Source: Prosapia bicincta (Eukaryota > Arthropoda > Insecta > Hemiptera > Cercopidae). Taken from it: 64,000 nt of DNA. Where the stretch lies: the NCBI GenBank assembly GCA_036971475.1, contig JBAIZL010000001.1, positions 112,500,850-112,564,849 on the forward strand, given 5' to 3'. Below the pieces are notes generated by a model. The model was not told where the DNA came from. It searched no databases and saw only the letters and a program-made list of their open reading frames with translations. Positions within the stretch are counted from its first letter, which is position 1, and each line of letters opens with the position of its first letter. The position numbers and the translations under genes were made by a program. Positions 1 to 12,027 of this stretch are shown piece after piece.

Positions 1-2938
1 TTTAAAAATAGGTGAATTTGAAATATAAATGAGAGTTGTATAATTTATGTATGTTTTTCATGCATACAGATTCCTTATGCAAAGATGCAACACTCTGATA
101 AATAGAGTCAAGAGGTTAATTGAATCATATAACGATTTTTAAAGGTCGCTCAGTAATTATTTACTTACTTGTCTTTGAACTTAAAAGCTATGAAAAACGA
201 TTCTTGAGATTTTGAATTTTTTTGTATGAATACCAATTTTTCTAAAAAAGATATTGAATAGCGATCAATAAATTTATTTTCATTAAAAAAATATATTTCC
301 TAATGTACTTTTATGTATATTTGTTTACATTTACAATCCTTCCTCCATTTCCTTCAAACCATGTACTACATTTTCCTCAGATAAATACTTTTTAACTGAC
401 CCCTTACGTCATTCTGTGCTTAAGCCAACTACTGCATGTCCTTTCTTTGTTTTTGCAAGTGCTTCAGTCTTGCTTCTTGCATTATGGTGTAATAGATTAT
501 TAATTGAAACAGTATATATTTAGAGATATAAGCTAGTTATGCCTCCAAAATAACATGCCTAGGAATACGAAATCAATCCCAGAGAGCATCTATAATTTTA
601 CGACTGATTTTTTTCAGAACATAAATAATATTAGATACGTTTCTAGTGTTTTAACAACTTGATATGTTCAACTTCAGTGTTATTCACTTCCTATTCTTAA
701 AACAGTTCAGTATTCTATAGTTTAATATCATTAGTATTAGAATATTTCTGTTATACGCGTAATAAAGTTTTTCCTCATTAAAGGGTTTTCTTATTATGAG
801 TAATTTGGGTTACTTGTTTTCTACGAAAAAATGTTTAACTTGTTACAGTTAAAACCTAAAGTATTTATGGTTTCAATAAAAACTTGTTATGGCTGAATAT
901 CTCTACTTTCGTTGCCAAAGATAACTCAGAACATTTTCTTTCATCTGCTCTTATTAAAACGCATCTATCTCCTTGGTAAATAGGAACACTGAAGCTCTAA
1001 CAGAATGGGTGAACAATTCTATGTCCTAACTTTAAACCAGTGTTTCCCTCTCACCCTAATTAGATTCGATGTTTAATACGATTTCACCAACATTTTCTTC
1101 AAACCTTTCTAAGGTGTAGGCCTACTTTGAAATTCCATCCCATACTGTTCGAATATCAAAAGCGTTTTGGTTGGAAGTATTTTTATTTTAAGAGAAAAGT
1201 CTAGATTTAGGGGACAAGATATAATTTCAAAATATTTGTTTTCGTTTTGTTTTCATACAATTTAAAAAGATATATTTTATCTCAAGCTTGTAAACGTTTA
1301 ACGTTTAACATTATTATAGATACTGTAGGCTGTTAGATATATAAAATACGTATCAATTACATCTAAGTAGTAAAAATTAGTTAAAAATTAACATATTCTA
1401 AGAAACTTTAAAATATATTGTGGTGTTAAAAATTATTTAAATTAATTAACCAAGCATCTTCGGGCGATGTTTAAATGTAACTTTCAAATTTTTTATGGCT
1501 ATTCATTGATTTAATAAAACCCAAAATCTGTAAAAATCTGTGTTTCATTTGTTGTCTATATTTATTTGTAACTGTTAAGGGCTGCACTGAATGTCGCCTC
1601 CCCACCTAGTTTGACCAAACACTGGGTTAAACATGATCTGTGTTCAAAACAATTTTTTGTAACGCAACTTGAAAACAAACGTTTTAATCAACTCAACATT
1701 TTCACTTTTCTGATACGCAATGGGATTCATCAAAATATGTTTTTGACGATCTTGGAAATAGATTCCAATATTGTTTGAACATTTTTGTGTTTTATGAAAG
1801 CAAGTGATTACCTTGAGGTGGATATAAAATAAATTCCTAATGAGGTTAACAAGACAGAAAAAACAATTATTTTAGTTACTCTAGAGCACTATTTATGAGA
1901 TTGTGTGGTAACCATGGCAACATTTTAAGGTTGTACAGTGGAGGTTTCGACGACAATCAGATGAGGGGAAAAAATTCAGATACATTTTTGGAAAACTTAA
2001 CTCTAGGTATTGGCAAAGCTAGATTTTGAACATGATGAAGATTCTCAGTTCAAAACCGGCTGGATACCACAAATTTTATAAATTTAATTATTAAATTATT
2101 ATTTTAATGAACCATATTACCATCAGGTTTTGCCTACTGTAGGTAAAAAAAAATATGTTTGAACTTAATTGGATGAATTAAAACGTATTTGATCAACGAC
2201 TTAATATTTATACAAGATATATATCAGGAGAGTGTGAGCTAATAGTAGAAAACTAATGAAATGTCTTTTGGAGGAGCGACCTTTTGTAAACAGGAAACAA
2301 TACCTGTAGAAACTACTTATGTAAACAACAAACTATTATCAAAACTTATTTCACGTTGATATTTCAAGTACGAATATTCTTCGCATTTTTATGTACTCTA
2401 GTACGATTTTATAAAAATATACGAAAAAAAATATTTCCCTATATTCAAATAAATAATGTACCATATTACCTGTATAGATTACTATAATTAAAAATATAAT
2501 GCAGAGAATTATAAAAACTAACATAGAATTATGATTCAAACCGGCATATTTTACACTCTGTATTCTGTGTATGTTTCAATGCATTTGCCCACACTTGGTC
2601 CTTGCATATTAAACATTCCGTAACGGGCCTCGCCAAAACGACTGTTTAATGAAATTTCCCCTATTCCAGACTAAGTTAATTGCATTCCTCAAGGCAAACA
2701 GGAATTTTTTTTAACTAAGCAGCGGTGCTTCGTTTTAATTACTAAATTGTTAACTAATTGGTAATTCTGAAAAGTCAAAAAATACATTTTAAAAAATCAG
2801 TTCCGTAGTTATTTAAAAACTAAAATTATTTTGCATTTTAATTGTATGCACTGTTAAATCGAAAGGTTAAAGCTAGGTTAGGAAAGGGTTGCGAATTGTA
2901 AACATATTAGGGGCAATGGCAGGGACTGACATGTGATT
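1..2938. other. AT-rich non-coding sequence
   Basis: No gene is recognised on either strand. The only open frame near 60 codons (about 2351-2539, minus) is low-complexity Phe/Ile/Tyr and fits chance in AT-rich DNA. I see no tandem array or transposon domain here. Confidence 0.6.
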
Positions 2939-3634
2939 GAGAGACGGGCAAAGTAGTTCTTTCAGCGGAACTATTCCTATTAGAATAGTTCCCTTCATTG
3001 AACTAGTACAATGAACTAGTTCAAAATGAACTATATAGTACATTTTAAGGGATCGTACCGTACATGTAATATCGAATATTAAGAGATTATTTCAATAATT
3101 TTGGTATTTATTGCCGTGCCCACGAGTACGATTTTTGCAAAAAACATTATACCGGCTGACGCAGAAAGTCATCAATGATACGAAAAAAGTTATTACAACT
3201 CTCGCTCACGCCCCAAAAAATCCTAGAATAGAGATCACGTTACGTCAACCGGCAAAAAGTATTACTCCGCGGAAGGTGAAGTCTAATTGGCAATGTGTAT
3301 AAAATTACAACCAAATCTATCCTAACTGGAGACTTTATAGGTTTATTTAAATATACGTATACGTAGATTGAAGATCTACGTGTGAGTATACGTATAGTAG
3401 GGAGTGGGGAGACAGAAGAGTGGCAATTGTACGGTTTACGTCACGGTAAGACGAAAAGAACTATGTATCATTTTGTTCGGTGTACTGTGGTGTGGGGAAT
3501 AGTTCATTCCATTTCCTTCCCCTCCCATGACGAAACGATTGACCTATAGTTCACTAAAACAGAGACCGGTCAATACCGTACGTTTTCCGGAATTGTTCAT
3601 TTGAACTAGGTCGTTCAAGTACTACCCATCTCTA
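2939..3634. mobile_element. Candidate non-autonomous DNA transposon (hAT-like MITE)
   Basis: The ends are weakly inverted: the left end reads agagacgggcaaag and the right end, reverse-complemented, reads agagatgggtagt, a style seen in hAT-like elements. Both subterminal regions are rich in gaacta/gttc words. These include a 10-bp stem hairpin (2967-2976 with 2983-2992) and the perfect palindrome tgaactagttca at 3012-3023. I found no transposase and no convincing 8-bp target duplication (tgtgattg against agttcaag). The short open frame at 3111-3302 has no recognisable domain. The class assignment is tentative. Confidence 0.3.
3352..3396. repeat. Imperfect inverted repeat (hairpin)
   Basis: cgtagat at 3362-3368 pairs with atctacg at 3374-3380 around a 5-nt loop. 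The alternating tatacgta blocks on both sides extend the symmetry with a small bulge. It lies inside the candidate MITE. Confidence 0.45.
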
Positions 3635-4744
3635 GTTCAAGGATACTAGAAATCCTGATATTATTAAGAATATGAATAGTATGACTGTCAAACAAGAAAC
3701 TGCAACTTGAACAGATGAAAACCTTTGCTGCTAAAGAAAGTTACTATCCCGGTGAAATATAAACAAATACGCAAGTACAAACATAAATAAAAACAAAAAC
3801 ATCAAATTTTTCCTCCAATAAACAAGAGTGATAGAGAAAAATTGTTTTTCATATCCAACTACCGGGTTGATGTTACATCTATGTACGTATACATACTGTT
3901 GTGATAAAATTCAAAATTACAAAGTTAAATTATCTCCACCTTCTCCACAAATTAATTCAAATAAAGGGTTTTTTTTTCAAAGTGCCACTTCTGAAACAGT
4001 AAAATATTTCTTTCGGCTTCAAGCAAAATATACAAGGCAACAATGCTTATCCTTTTTTATAAACAGAGGGTTATTTCCAGTTTCTTTGTCAGTTGAGAAT
4101 TTACCGTCAATAATTTATACAACCCTGTCAGAACATCAATCAAACTTCTTGCAACCTTCCTGCTGGACTCTAGACAATAACTAATGTGGTTTTTGCTTGC
4201 ATAAAAATCGAAGCTTGGAAAATACGTCAAAGTTTTATAAATGATATACGACGGAAAATTCCTGAATTTTAAATTGTCTTTTATTATGAACAAAATTATT
4301 ACAATGCCTTAACCTTTACACATTTTATGTCATTTTTTTTAGTTTTGCTTTTACGGTTTTGGAAACGCACTGCTTAATATCAGATTGGTATAGAAACTTC
4401 AGAATATAAAGTTATACATTGTTGCAATACAGAGAAACCACTACATCTTAGTGTCCTTGGGACACTTCACAACCACGGACACTTGAGCATGACGCCCACC
4501 CACTTCTTCCCGGATAGGGTAACCGCTACTTCAGACTAACTACTCTGCACCTGCGATGTCAAGCTTTTCCCCTCTTCCAATACGATCATCACGACTTCAC
4601 TTATCCACTATGATTCACTTACGAATCACACTACTAATCCATTATAAATGATTAACAAATGTTTTTACAGAAAGACACCCCTTGATACCCCCCGATAGAC
4701 AGTACGTCAACTACCACTTACTTGTATAGTGAACACCTTCTTAT
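3635..4744. other. Non-coding sequence, with a short coding-like scrap
   Basis: Open frames at 3828-4184 (+, 118 codons) and 4057-4293 (-) overlap each other and show no family motif. A higher-GC stretch at about 4440-4600 holds a 29-codon minus-strand run ending at a stop at 4441-4443. Its balanced composition (it includes GRHAQVSVVVKCPKDTKM) looks more protein-like than its surroundings, but I cannot assign a family. Confidence 0.4.
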
Positions 4745-4811
4745 ATTCTCTACTAGGTGGCTCTGTGTGCCTAGCTGAATTCTCTACTAGGTGGCTCTGT
4801 GTACCTATATT
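4745..4811. repeat. 34-bp tandem duplication (about two copies)
   Basis: The block beginning attctctactaggtgg at 4745 recurs at 4779 with period 34 and one or two substitutions. It lies immediately upstream of the Jockey insertion point and probably predates that insertion. Confidence 0.7.
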
Positions 4812-4817
4812 CGCAAT

Positions 4818-4828
4818 CTTTTCTCATC
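4818..4828. repeat. Left copy of probable target-site duplication
   Basis: cttttctcatc here matches 8685-8695 exactly, just after the poly(A) of the LINE. Allowing a 1-nt gap, the match extends left to caa. It places the 5' junction of the element at about 4829. Confidence 0.65.
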
Positions 4829-5811
4829 TAAAAGCAGGGGTATGGAGGTCCTCAAAGTGTCCCAAATGAAGGGGCACTTTACCAAGGAGCCTCTGCCCAT
4901 GTTCCTTGTGGAGCTAGCGTCCGAAAAAGACGCTCGTGAAGCAATGGCGCTGACCAGTATTTGTTTCATGCGGGTACGAGTGGAAGCTTACAGGCAGCCC
5001 ACAGGTCCTGTGCAATGCTTCAACTGTCAGAGGATAGACCATACAACAAGCTGTTGTAAGGCTACTCCCCGGTGCTTTAAATGTGGCGAGGGTCACGATT
5101 CCAAGACCTGCACAAAGGATCGAGACCACTTCAAATGTATCCTCTGTGGGGCTAACCACACCGCGAACTATCGAGGCTGCGCCATTTACAGGCCGCCAAA
5201 TCCAAGGCCCAGGCAAAGATGAAGGTCGATGGGGAAAAAACTCCAAAACCGGCCCCTTCAGCCAAAACAATAACACAGGTGCCTGCTCCACGGTACACAA
5301 CACCGAAAATTTCCTACGCCCAAGCATCTGCTTCGGCTACGTCTGGGAAGCCGGTGCAAATGCCACCTCCTACCATTACTTCCCCCAAACCGGCCCTAAT
5401 TCCAACACCTAACTTACTGACACCCAATACCATTTCTGGCCCTAAGGCAGGGTCGTCAACGACACCCCCCGTTCCTAAAGCCAGGGTTAATCCCCCGCAA
5501 AAGGAACGAGAAGATAAACGCCCCAAGCCCACAAAGACCAGGACGGTTCCCCAACCCCAGCCAGGGCTACATGTGGCTCCTGCAGCCCCCGTTAACCCAC
5601 CCCTGACCTCACCTACCTCGTCCGCTTCTATAAACTGGGCGAAAGGGATCTTTGAACGGCTCCTAAGAGTTGTTAACTCTGCTCTGACCTGGGAAGCCTT
5701 CACGGGCGGCCTGGGTTTTTCATTGTCAAGAAATTATCCTCACCTCCCAAAACCTTCTCAGAATTCCTGACTTCCTTCATCCAGTACGTCTCTTCTGTTA
5801 ACCATGGATAG
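4829..5811 (+). pseudogene. Jockey ORF1 (gag-like) fragment, frameshifted
   Basis: ORF1 of Jockey-clade LINEs is a nucleic-acid-binding chaperone of the retrotransposon RNP. The N-terminus is missing, and homology begins at the insertion junction. The visible part starts with a PRE-C2HC region (about 4850-5010). Three zinc knuckles follow: CFNC-x4-H (about 5020-5060), CFKC-x3-H-x4-C (about 5080-5110) and CILC-x3-H-x6-C followed by AIY (about 5135-5190). A +1/-1 shift near 5190-5200 moves the frame into a Pro/Thr/Lys-rich C-terminal half, open to 5770. A second shift near 5715 probably occurs too, because another frame stays open to a TAG at 5809-5811 that overlaps the ORF2 ATG (5804). The first apparent start, at 4791, is a GTG in host flank and is not a real initiator. 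Confidence 0.85.
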
Positions 5812-6788
5812 GTTACCGGTCCTGATATGGAATGCCAACGGCGTTAAATTTAAAAAACTAGAGCTTCTTTGCTATATGCAAAGAAACAACTTTAACTAGC
5901 GCTTATTACAGAAACACACCTAAACCCCCAAGATAAATTCTCAATGCCAAACTTTAAAGTTCACCGCACTGATAGGACAACTAGAAGCCGCGGCGGTACG
6001 GCTATAATAATAGATAAACGCATTAAACATTTTGAATTGTTTTTGCCCGCACTCACATGCGTTGAAGCAACAGCTATTAGGCTTGAGCTCAACGGCAGCA
6101 CAACAACACTTGTATCAGCGTACAAACCCCTGGGTTCTGTTGATTACACTCGCGATTTAGAAGTTCTTCTACAGACCTCTAGTAGGGTATTAGTCGCCGG
6201 GGACCTTAATTCTAAACACACATGCTGGGGCTGTAAGTCTACAAACACAGGAGGCCGGCAACTCCAAACCTTCTTACAAAACACAACAGCTATACTGCTT
6301 GCCCCTCCTGAACCAACACCTCACAGCACTTACCACACGGAAGACATTTTGGATATAGCTATTGCGAAACGACTGCTAGTGTCACCGCAACTTCACGTCG
6401 ATAGAGATCTGAATTCAGATCACTACCCCGTGATAACGGCGGTTTCTGGAAGCCCTGCTCGCAAAGAGCTAAGGAAGGTGCTGAACTACAGACTGGCTGA
6501 CTGGGAGTTATTCCAGTCCCAGCTGGACAGCACTCTACCTGCCACCCTAAATTTCGACTCACCACTGGACATAGACAAAGCCGTCGGCAGCCTTACGACG
6601 GCAATACATACTGCGATTACTAATGCGGTACCAGTTAAATGTCAGCCCAGACACTATGTACACATGCCAAGGCACATACTACATCTAATCACCCGACGAA
6701 ATAGGATCCGGCGAGCATTGCATCACGGGGTAAACAGATGCGTTCCACACACAACACTTAATCGCCTTAAGAGGCAAATTAGGAACTA
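5804..6788 (+). pseudogene. Jockey ORF2, AP-endonuclease domain (broken)
   Basis: The APE-type endonuclease nicks target DNA to prime reverse transcription. ORF2 starts at ATG 5804 with the expected IWNANGV segment, then meets a stop after 32 codons. A frameshift there leads into a frame that carries LITETHL and stays open to about 6788. Motifs in order are RGGTAIIID, SAYKP, GDLNSKHTCWG (catalytic Asp/Asn region, about 6200-6230), DILDIAIAK and LNSDHYPVI (catalytic Asp-His, about 6410-6430). The key catalytic residues are present. Only the frame is damaged, at about 5898 and again near 6786, where the reading shifts into the RT-bearing frame. Confidence 0.9.
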
Positions 6789-8146
6789 ATTCAGTACAAA
6801 GTCGATGGCTTCCAAACGGAATTGGCGACCTTAAACACAACAGACACACCCATCTGGCCGATGGTCAAACACTTCACGCGAGAACCTCGGCGCTATCCCC
6901 CACTCATCGGCCCGAATGGGCAGGTGGGCGACCCGGCCGACTAAGTTAACTTGTTTGCTGACACGCTTGAGAGCACGTTCCAACCAAATGACCAACCAGC
7001 TGATGCAGCCGTTACAGCTAAGGTAGATTTAGAAACAGCACAGTTTGCCTACTGCCCTACATTAGAGCTAAACACTGACACTACAATCACAGAGATAAAG
7101 TGGGCAATCTCACAAACAAACTCCAGAAAAGCTCCTGGACCAGACACCATCACCAACACAACGCTAAAAAACCTCACGGAGAAAGCGATCATTCATCTGT
7201 CAAACAACTATAATGCTATACTCCGGACACAACACTTCCCGGACGCTTGGAAGGAGGCCAAGATCTTGGTCTTCCCCAAACCGGGAAAAGATTACAGCAA
7301 ACCTGATTCATATAGACCGATAAGCTTGTTGAATACGATGGGCAAGGTATTTGAAAAAATTTTGCTCAAACGTATCAACAAGCATATCCACACACACAAC
7401 ATACTGAGGCCAGAGGAATTTGGCTTTAGGACAAAACACTCAACACACAAATGGCCATATTTGTAAATGACACCGCGTTATCCGCTCAGTCATGGAAACC
7501 ACATCTAATACACTTATATTTACAGGACCACCTTACAGTACTAGAATCATGACTGAGCTACTGGAGAGTTAGGGTGAACGTGGCCAAGTGCCAGGCTTTG
7601 CTTCTCTCCAAACGTAGGACACACCAACTCAACACACCTCTAAAACTATTAGGCGAGGACATTCACTGGGGGAACCAGGTCAAATGTCTGGGAGTCATAC
7701 TCGACAGAGTCCTGACTTGGGACCCTCACATTACCAACACGTTAAAAAAAGCATCAATTAGATTAACACAACTATATCCTATGCTTAACAGAACAAGCCC
7801 ACTTTCACTACGGGCGGCCACTACTATATACGTATCTATGTTGCGCAGCATACTCACTTACGCATCACCCGTCTGGGGCCATGCAGGTAACACACGCACA
7901 CGCAGATTACAGTTATTCCAAAACAAGGTTTTGCGAATAATCACGAAGGCACCTAGATGTACAAGATTAACACTAATTCACACTGACTTAAAAGTGCCTT
8001 TCATCAAACAACACCTCCGACACTTAGCAACAAAGTTCTACAAACAGGCTCACGCACATACAACAACAACACTCATTTCCTCACTGGGTATATATGACCC
8101 CACCCACGACACACACAGACGGCCGCTGTCCCTACTGACCGCCTAG
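6789..8146 (+). pseudogene. Jockey ORF2, reverse transcriptase domain (internally deleted)
   Basis: After the endonuclease, the frame contains an in-frame TAA at 6942-6944 and then FADTLESTFQ. Early RT motifs follow: RKAPGPD (about 7120), AKILVFPKPGKD (about 7258), YRPISLLNTMGKVFEK (about 7310) and EEFGFR (about 7417). At about 7450 the sequence jumps from the HSTH motif directly to AIFVNDTAL, the counterpart of the FADDTAL catalytic box. The palm segment normally between them, roughly 100 or more codons, is missing, and the remaining box has lost an Asp. A TGA interrupts the thumb near 7552. The remainder (VKCLGVILD, LTYASPVWG) is intact to the stop at 8144-8146. Confidence 0.9.
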
Positions 8147-8681
8147 CTCACACCATAACACCAAAATAAAATATACATACTAATAAATTCTGCTTCACAG
8201 TTATGTTCCAGGTGACGCAGGGGCATATCTCCAGGGCCGCAGCTTAGCCCCAACGGAAGTACTAATTTGATTGCATGCCTTTTCAGTTTCGAGTAGGCAG
8301 CAGAAGACGAGGTGCATGTCATTCTGGCCATAGACTCACTAACAAGGTATTTGCAAGGTAATACCTCTCCTTATTCCTTAGCATAAGGAGATCCAAGCCC
8401 CCAGGGTTCCTGCATGATCTGTCGCGGGATTTTTCCTGGCAGGGTTTCTTTCTTTCCAGGTTTTATCATCCCGCTCTTAGCGCGACACTTACCGTACTGT
8501 TTCATTTCACTATCTCCTAATTCTCCATGGAAAGAGCTTATGAGCTTGGTACATGGGCAATCAATCCCCGTTCCTTCACTCGCGGTAGGGATACTAACCG
8601 CATGCGCATGTGAGACGGAGGTAGCTCGCTAGAGGTTGGCTGTGCGGGTTTTGGGGGCTCAGACCCGGGTAAAAAAAAAAA
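8147..8681 (+). other. Jockey element 3' UTR and poly(A) tail
   Basis: About 520 bp follows the ORF2 stop with the same raised GC content and no coding homology. It ends in gacccgggt and an A-run at 8671-8681, directly followed by the right target-site repeat. Short open frames here (8143-8331 minus, 8414-8632 plus) have no motif. Confidence 0.75.
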
Positions 8682-8684
8682 CAA

Positions 8685-8695
8685 CTTTTCTCATC
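8685..8695. repeat. Right copy of probable target-site duplication
   Basis: cttttctcatc follows the poly(A) tail and matches 4818-4828, defining the 3' junction of the Jockey insertion. Confidence 0.65.
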
Positions 8696-11600
8696 CTTCA
8701 TAGGAGATACTATCGCACTGGCTGGTCGTCTGAGAACTTAAGAGAGGTTCACAAAGTACACTCTCTAAACGAATACTTCTTGGGGCAAGGTTATTTTCTG
8801 TGACACAGGCTTAGAACTGTAATAGAAATGATAAAATAGCGGTGTTCAAATTGTCAAAAAGTGATTTCAATAGTTTAAACAATGTTAACTTGTCTCATGA
8901 GCAGAATGTAAAACTAGAATTTGAAACTGTTCTCATCGCGTGAGAAGTAAATATCAGCGTGTCAGCAAGGGGACTTTGCAAAAGGTAATGAATCATACGA
9001 AACTGTCTAAAAAAATTTATAAACATATATTCCATAATATAACTTTGAACTAAATAATACAAAATATTATTTAATAATACTAAACGGATTTGTTATTTCT
9101 CACATTTCAATTACTTTAATCTTGTATAAAAAGCTTAGGTTACACTTTTGTAGCCTGGACCACTGCTTTAACTTGATACTAAAGTAACAGTTTAGATTTG
9201 GCTAAAACTAGTTTGTATTTATTTAACAAAACATTTCCTGACTTTTAAATTTATATACTTCAACGTAACATCTTTCATTGATGCTTCGAGTGCATCCAAT
9301 TATTTGAAATTTCCCTTCTTCTTTACTGGATTCACGTTTCGCCAATAAAGTCAATATTTATGAGAAGGCTTTACAAAGAAAAAAATCCGGATTAGCTACT
9401 TTCCATGAATATAAATGAGATGCAGGCCTCCACTGACCATGTGCATTGATGTAGGAGGCACTACGGGGCAAAAGCTGTCTAAAAGCTCTAGAGAAACAAT
9501 GCCGTACATAAACGCAGTATGTATAGGTTAGTAGATAATTATAAATATAACAGTGGTCACCATTTAGTATTTCCTAAAAATAAAAATAGTTCTAAAATAA
9601 AATTGTTAAAAAAAAAGTAATATAATAAAAAATGCTGGAATGAATTTCTAGCGCTAGTGGCGCACACTCTACAATTTACCGTAATAAGAAATATTTTAAA
9701 TTTACATAATGAATAATTCAGAAGTAATTTTCACATTGTTACATTGGTGAAAATGTTGTGCCACCATGCAAACTAATTTTCAGAACGGGTGCTTCATATT
9801 GATGGTTTATTATTTTTTTTTAACATACATGAGTTACTATTTTTCGTCCATTCTTGAGGTAGATATTTGGAGTAATTTTAACTATAAATTTTAACTCGTA
9901 AAATTTCTCTGAAATATAAGTAAACTATAAATTTTGGTAATTATACTACATGTCTTTTTCAAAGTTCGAATATATTTTATACTCATAAAATCTTTAAATG
10001 TCTTTGGTTGTAACCAAAAACGCATTCTTAATCTAGATAAAGTCATAACTATTTTAAATTCTGTCACGCTTACTTCAAATTACTAAATTACTATACAAAT
10101 AGACCTGAAATTAAACATGTTTGAAAATACATGCTGTCTGCACACTCGTATACAATTTATACTTTTAAAACAAGAAAGAAATGTTACAATTTAAATACAA
10201 AAACCGCTTTTATCTTTTTAACGCCCATAACTTTTGGCATTAGGATGATTGAAAGTTATAAAATAAAAGGATATTTATAATATATAAAAATCAATAAATC
10301 AACGATTTTCTTAAAAACGCAATAAATTGCTTCTCACAATTACTACTGACAAACATATTTGGACATTATGTACTTATAGCACATTTATGTTACGCAAGTG
10401 ACTACTGTTATTTTGATACTGCCTGTACTAATTTATTCTTTAATACGTTTCGTAGTATTACACTTTTTTAAATTTCAGTTTAACGTTTTACTCTGTTATC
10501 TTCTTCTTGGTTAATTTATTTGAAAACTAAGAAACGTTTCAGAGACTTAAGAAATCTCTATAAAACTGACGTTTCTCAGCCTGGAAAATAATCCAGTCTT
10601 TTTTACCCACCCCCAATTTACTCTTCGCCCTTTCCCCGTCTCCTTTCGCTATCGCTTCTTAGAAGCCACTGTAACGGGTAAACAAGTCTTTATCGCCCCG
10701 ATAGAGAGTAGGTCTGCTTCACGTGACGAACCTGTGCACGTGATGACGTCATTCCATTTAACTGGCGGGGTGTTAACCCTATTCCAACTCTAACCATATT
10801 CACAATTTCTTCCACGCTAAACTTTGTTTGCAATATTAGTGCTACTATGTGGGCACCTAGGAAATACGATAAAATTCGATTTCACAATGTAAAATAAAAT
10901 TTTAAATTATTCTTGCAATACTTTAAAAGATCTTTATGTGACATGTCGAAATTGCTCTGAAAAGGCATTGACATTATTTGTAAGGAGTGTAACTGTAGTA
11001 TTGTAACAGTTCTACGTTAGCCAGGAAATTAGGCTTGTTAAGTTGGTAAAAATTAGAAAACTATAACGTGAAATCTTATAAAATGTTTTTACAAATATAA
11101 TGACAATCCTAATTGAAAGAGCGAAATAATATATGTTTAGGTTTTTTATATTTTTTGTATGTACGTATAGTCTCAAACCAATTCCAAACCAAGTGAAGTT
11201 GTTTAGGAGAAAAAAAAGAAGGTTGTATTTGGTCTAAATGATTGATCCTTCAAAAGGCAATTGCTAGGTACGTAACAGCTAAATTAAAAAAGGATGTGAA
11301 CAAATTAACATAATATTTTTAACGCTAAAAGCATTATCGTGATTTTAATTTTAGTCTATTTATTCTTTAAATTTAGTCTTTAACCTTGCCCCTTGTCGAT
11401 AAAATTGAATTTACGAAAAATATGTTTGTGGAGTTTGAGCAGAAGTAACATTTTGAATTTTATTTTACTTTAACAATGTTACATTTTAACATCACATTTC
11501 ATCTTATTATTTTCAAATGTACCTCTCATTTCCAACTGACAGCCTTCTCTTACCGTTCCATCAGTCCCATGTCCTTCAGAACAATTGATATCACGTGGCA

Positions 11601-11878
11601 TGTGTTGTTGTCATCAACAGTGACGTCAGGTGATCTTACACAGAGCTACGTTGTGTAATAGTTAACCTCAATGCATTTTTAATTTGTCCAATGACTCCCT
11701 GTAACAGCACAGAAAGAGATTTTTATTTTCATTTCAATAAATATTTATATAATAAATTATAATTAAAACCAAATATAAATAAACTAGAAGTATAAACAAC
11801 CAAATTTTATATACAATTCCGACTTTATTCAACAAAAAAATTCTTGAATATTGTAGTTCATTACGTTCGGTAAATCTT
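8696..11878. other. AT-rich non-coding sequence with one GC-richer patch
   Basis: No gene or repeat domain is recognised. At about 10600-10790 the GC content rises, and two CACGTG E-boxes (10720-10725, 10737-10742) sit beside the palindrome atgacgtcat (10743-10752). The frame at 11476-11658 looks like chance. Confidence 0.5.
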
Positions 11879-11945
11879 ATTAACCGCTTAAACAAAAGTT
11901 TATGACTATTCGAACTTTAAATTTTGTAAATTTGTTAAAGCTTAC

Positions 11946-11993
11946 TGAGCAGAACGTTTTCGATCGCTATATGCCGATCTTCTTCGGTGTCTT
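11946..11993 (-). ncRNA. Hammerhead-ribozyme-like core in PLE 3' tail (degenerate)
   Basis: On the minus strand the order is ccGAAGA, an extra A, GATCG (stem II), gcatatag loop, CGATC (stem II), GAAA, and the self-complementary AACGTT (plus 11953-11958) followed by C. This is the hammerhead arrangement with a palindromic stem III, but core U4 is C, one extra nucleotide precedes stem II, and stem I is broken by a 1-nt loss relative to copy 2. Known: PLEs of other animals carry hammerhead motifs. Inferred: this is a decayed member. Confidence 0.4.
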
Positions 11994-12027
11994 CTGCTTG
12001 GAGATGTTGGGTGAAGCGGTGACGGTT

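Larger units (their letters stand above)
4829..8681 (+). mobile_element. 5'-truncated Jockey-clade non-LTR retrotransposon (LINE)
   Basis: The order is a partial gag with three zinc knuckles, an APE-type endonuclease, a reverse transcriptase, a 3' UTR and a terminal A-run at 8671-8681. There is no RNase H domain, as in the Jockey clade. The 5' end starts inside gag and the insertion is flanked by an 11-bp direct repeat (4818-4828 and 8685-8695), the signature of target-primed reverse transcription with 5' truncation. Several frameshifts, at least two in-frame stops and an internal RT deletion make it a fossil. Its higher GC content and codon use stand out from the AT-rich surroundings. Confidence 0.9.

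Noticed and set aside
3828..4293. Overlapping 118-codon plus and 78-codon minus frames
   Set aside because: No motif, mutually overlapping, and composition as expected by chance in AT-rich DNA.
4914..5703. Minus-strand open frames of 129-137 codons
   Set aside because: Antisense shadows of the Jockey gag region, which itself shows zinc knuckles on the plus strand.
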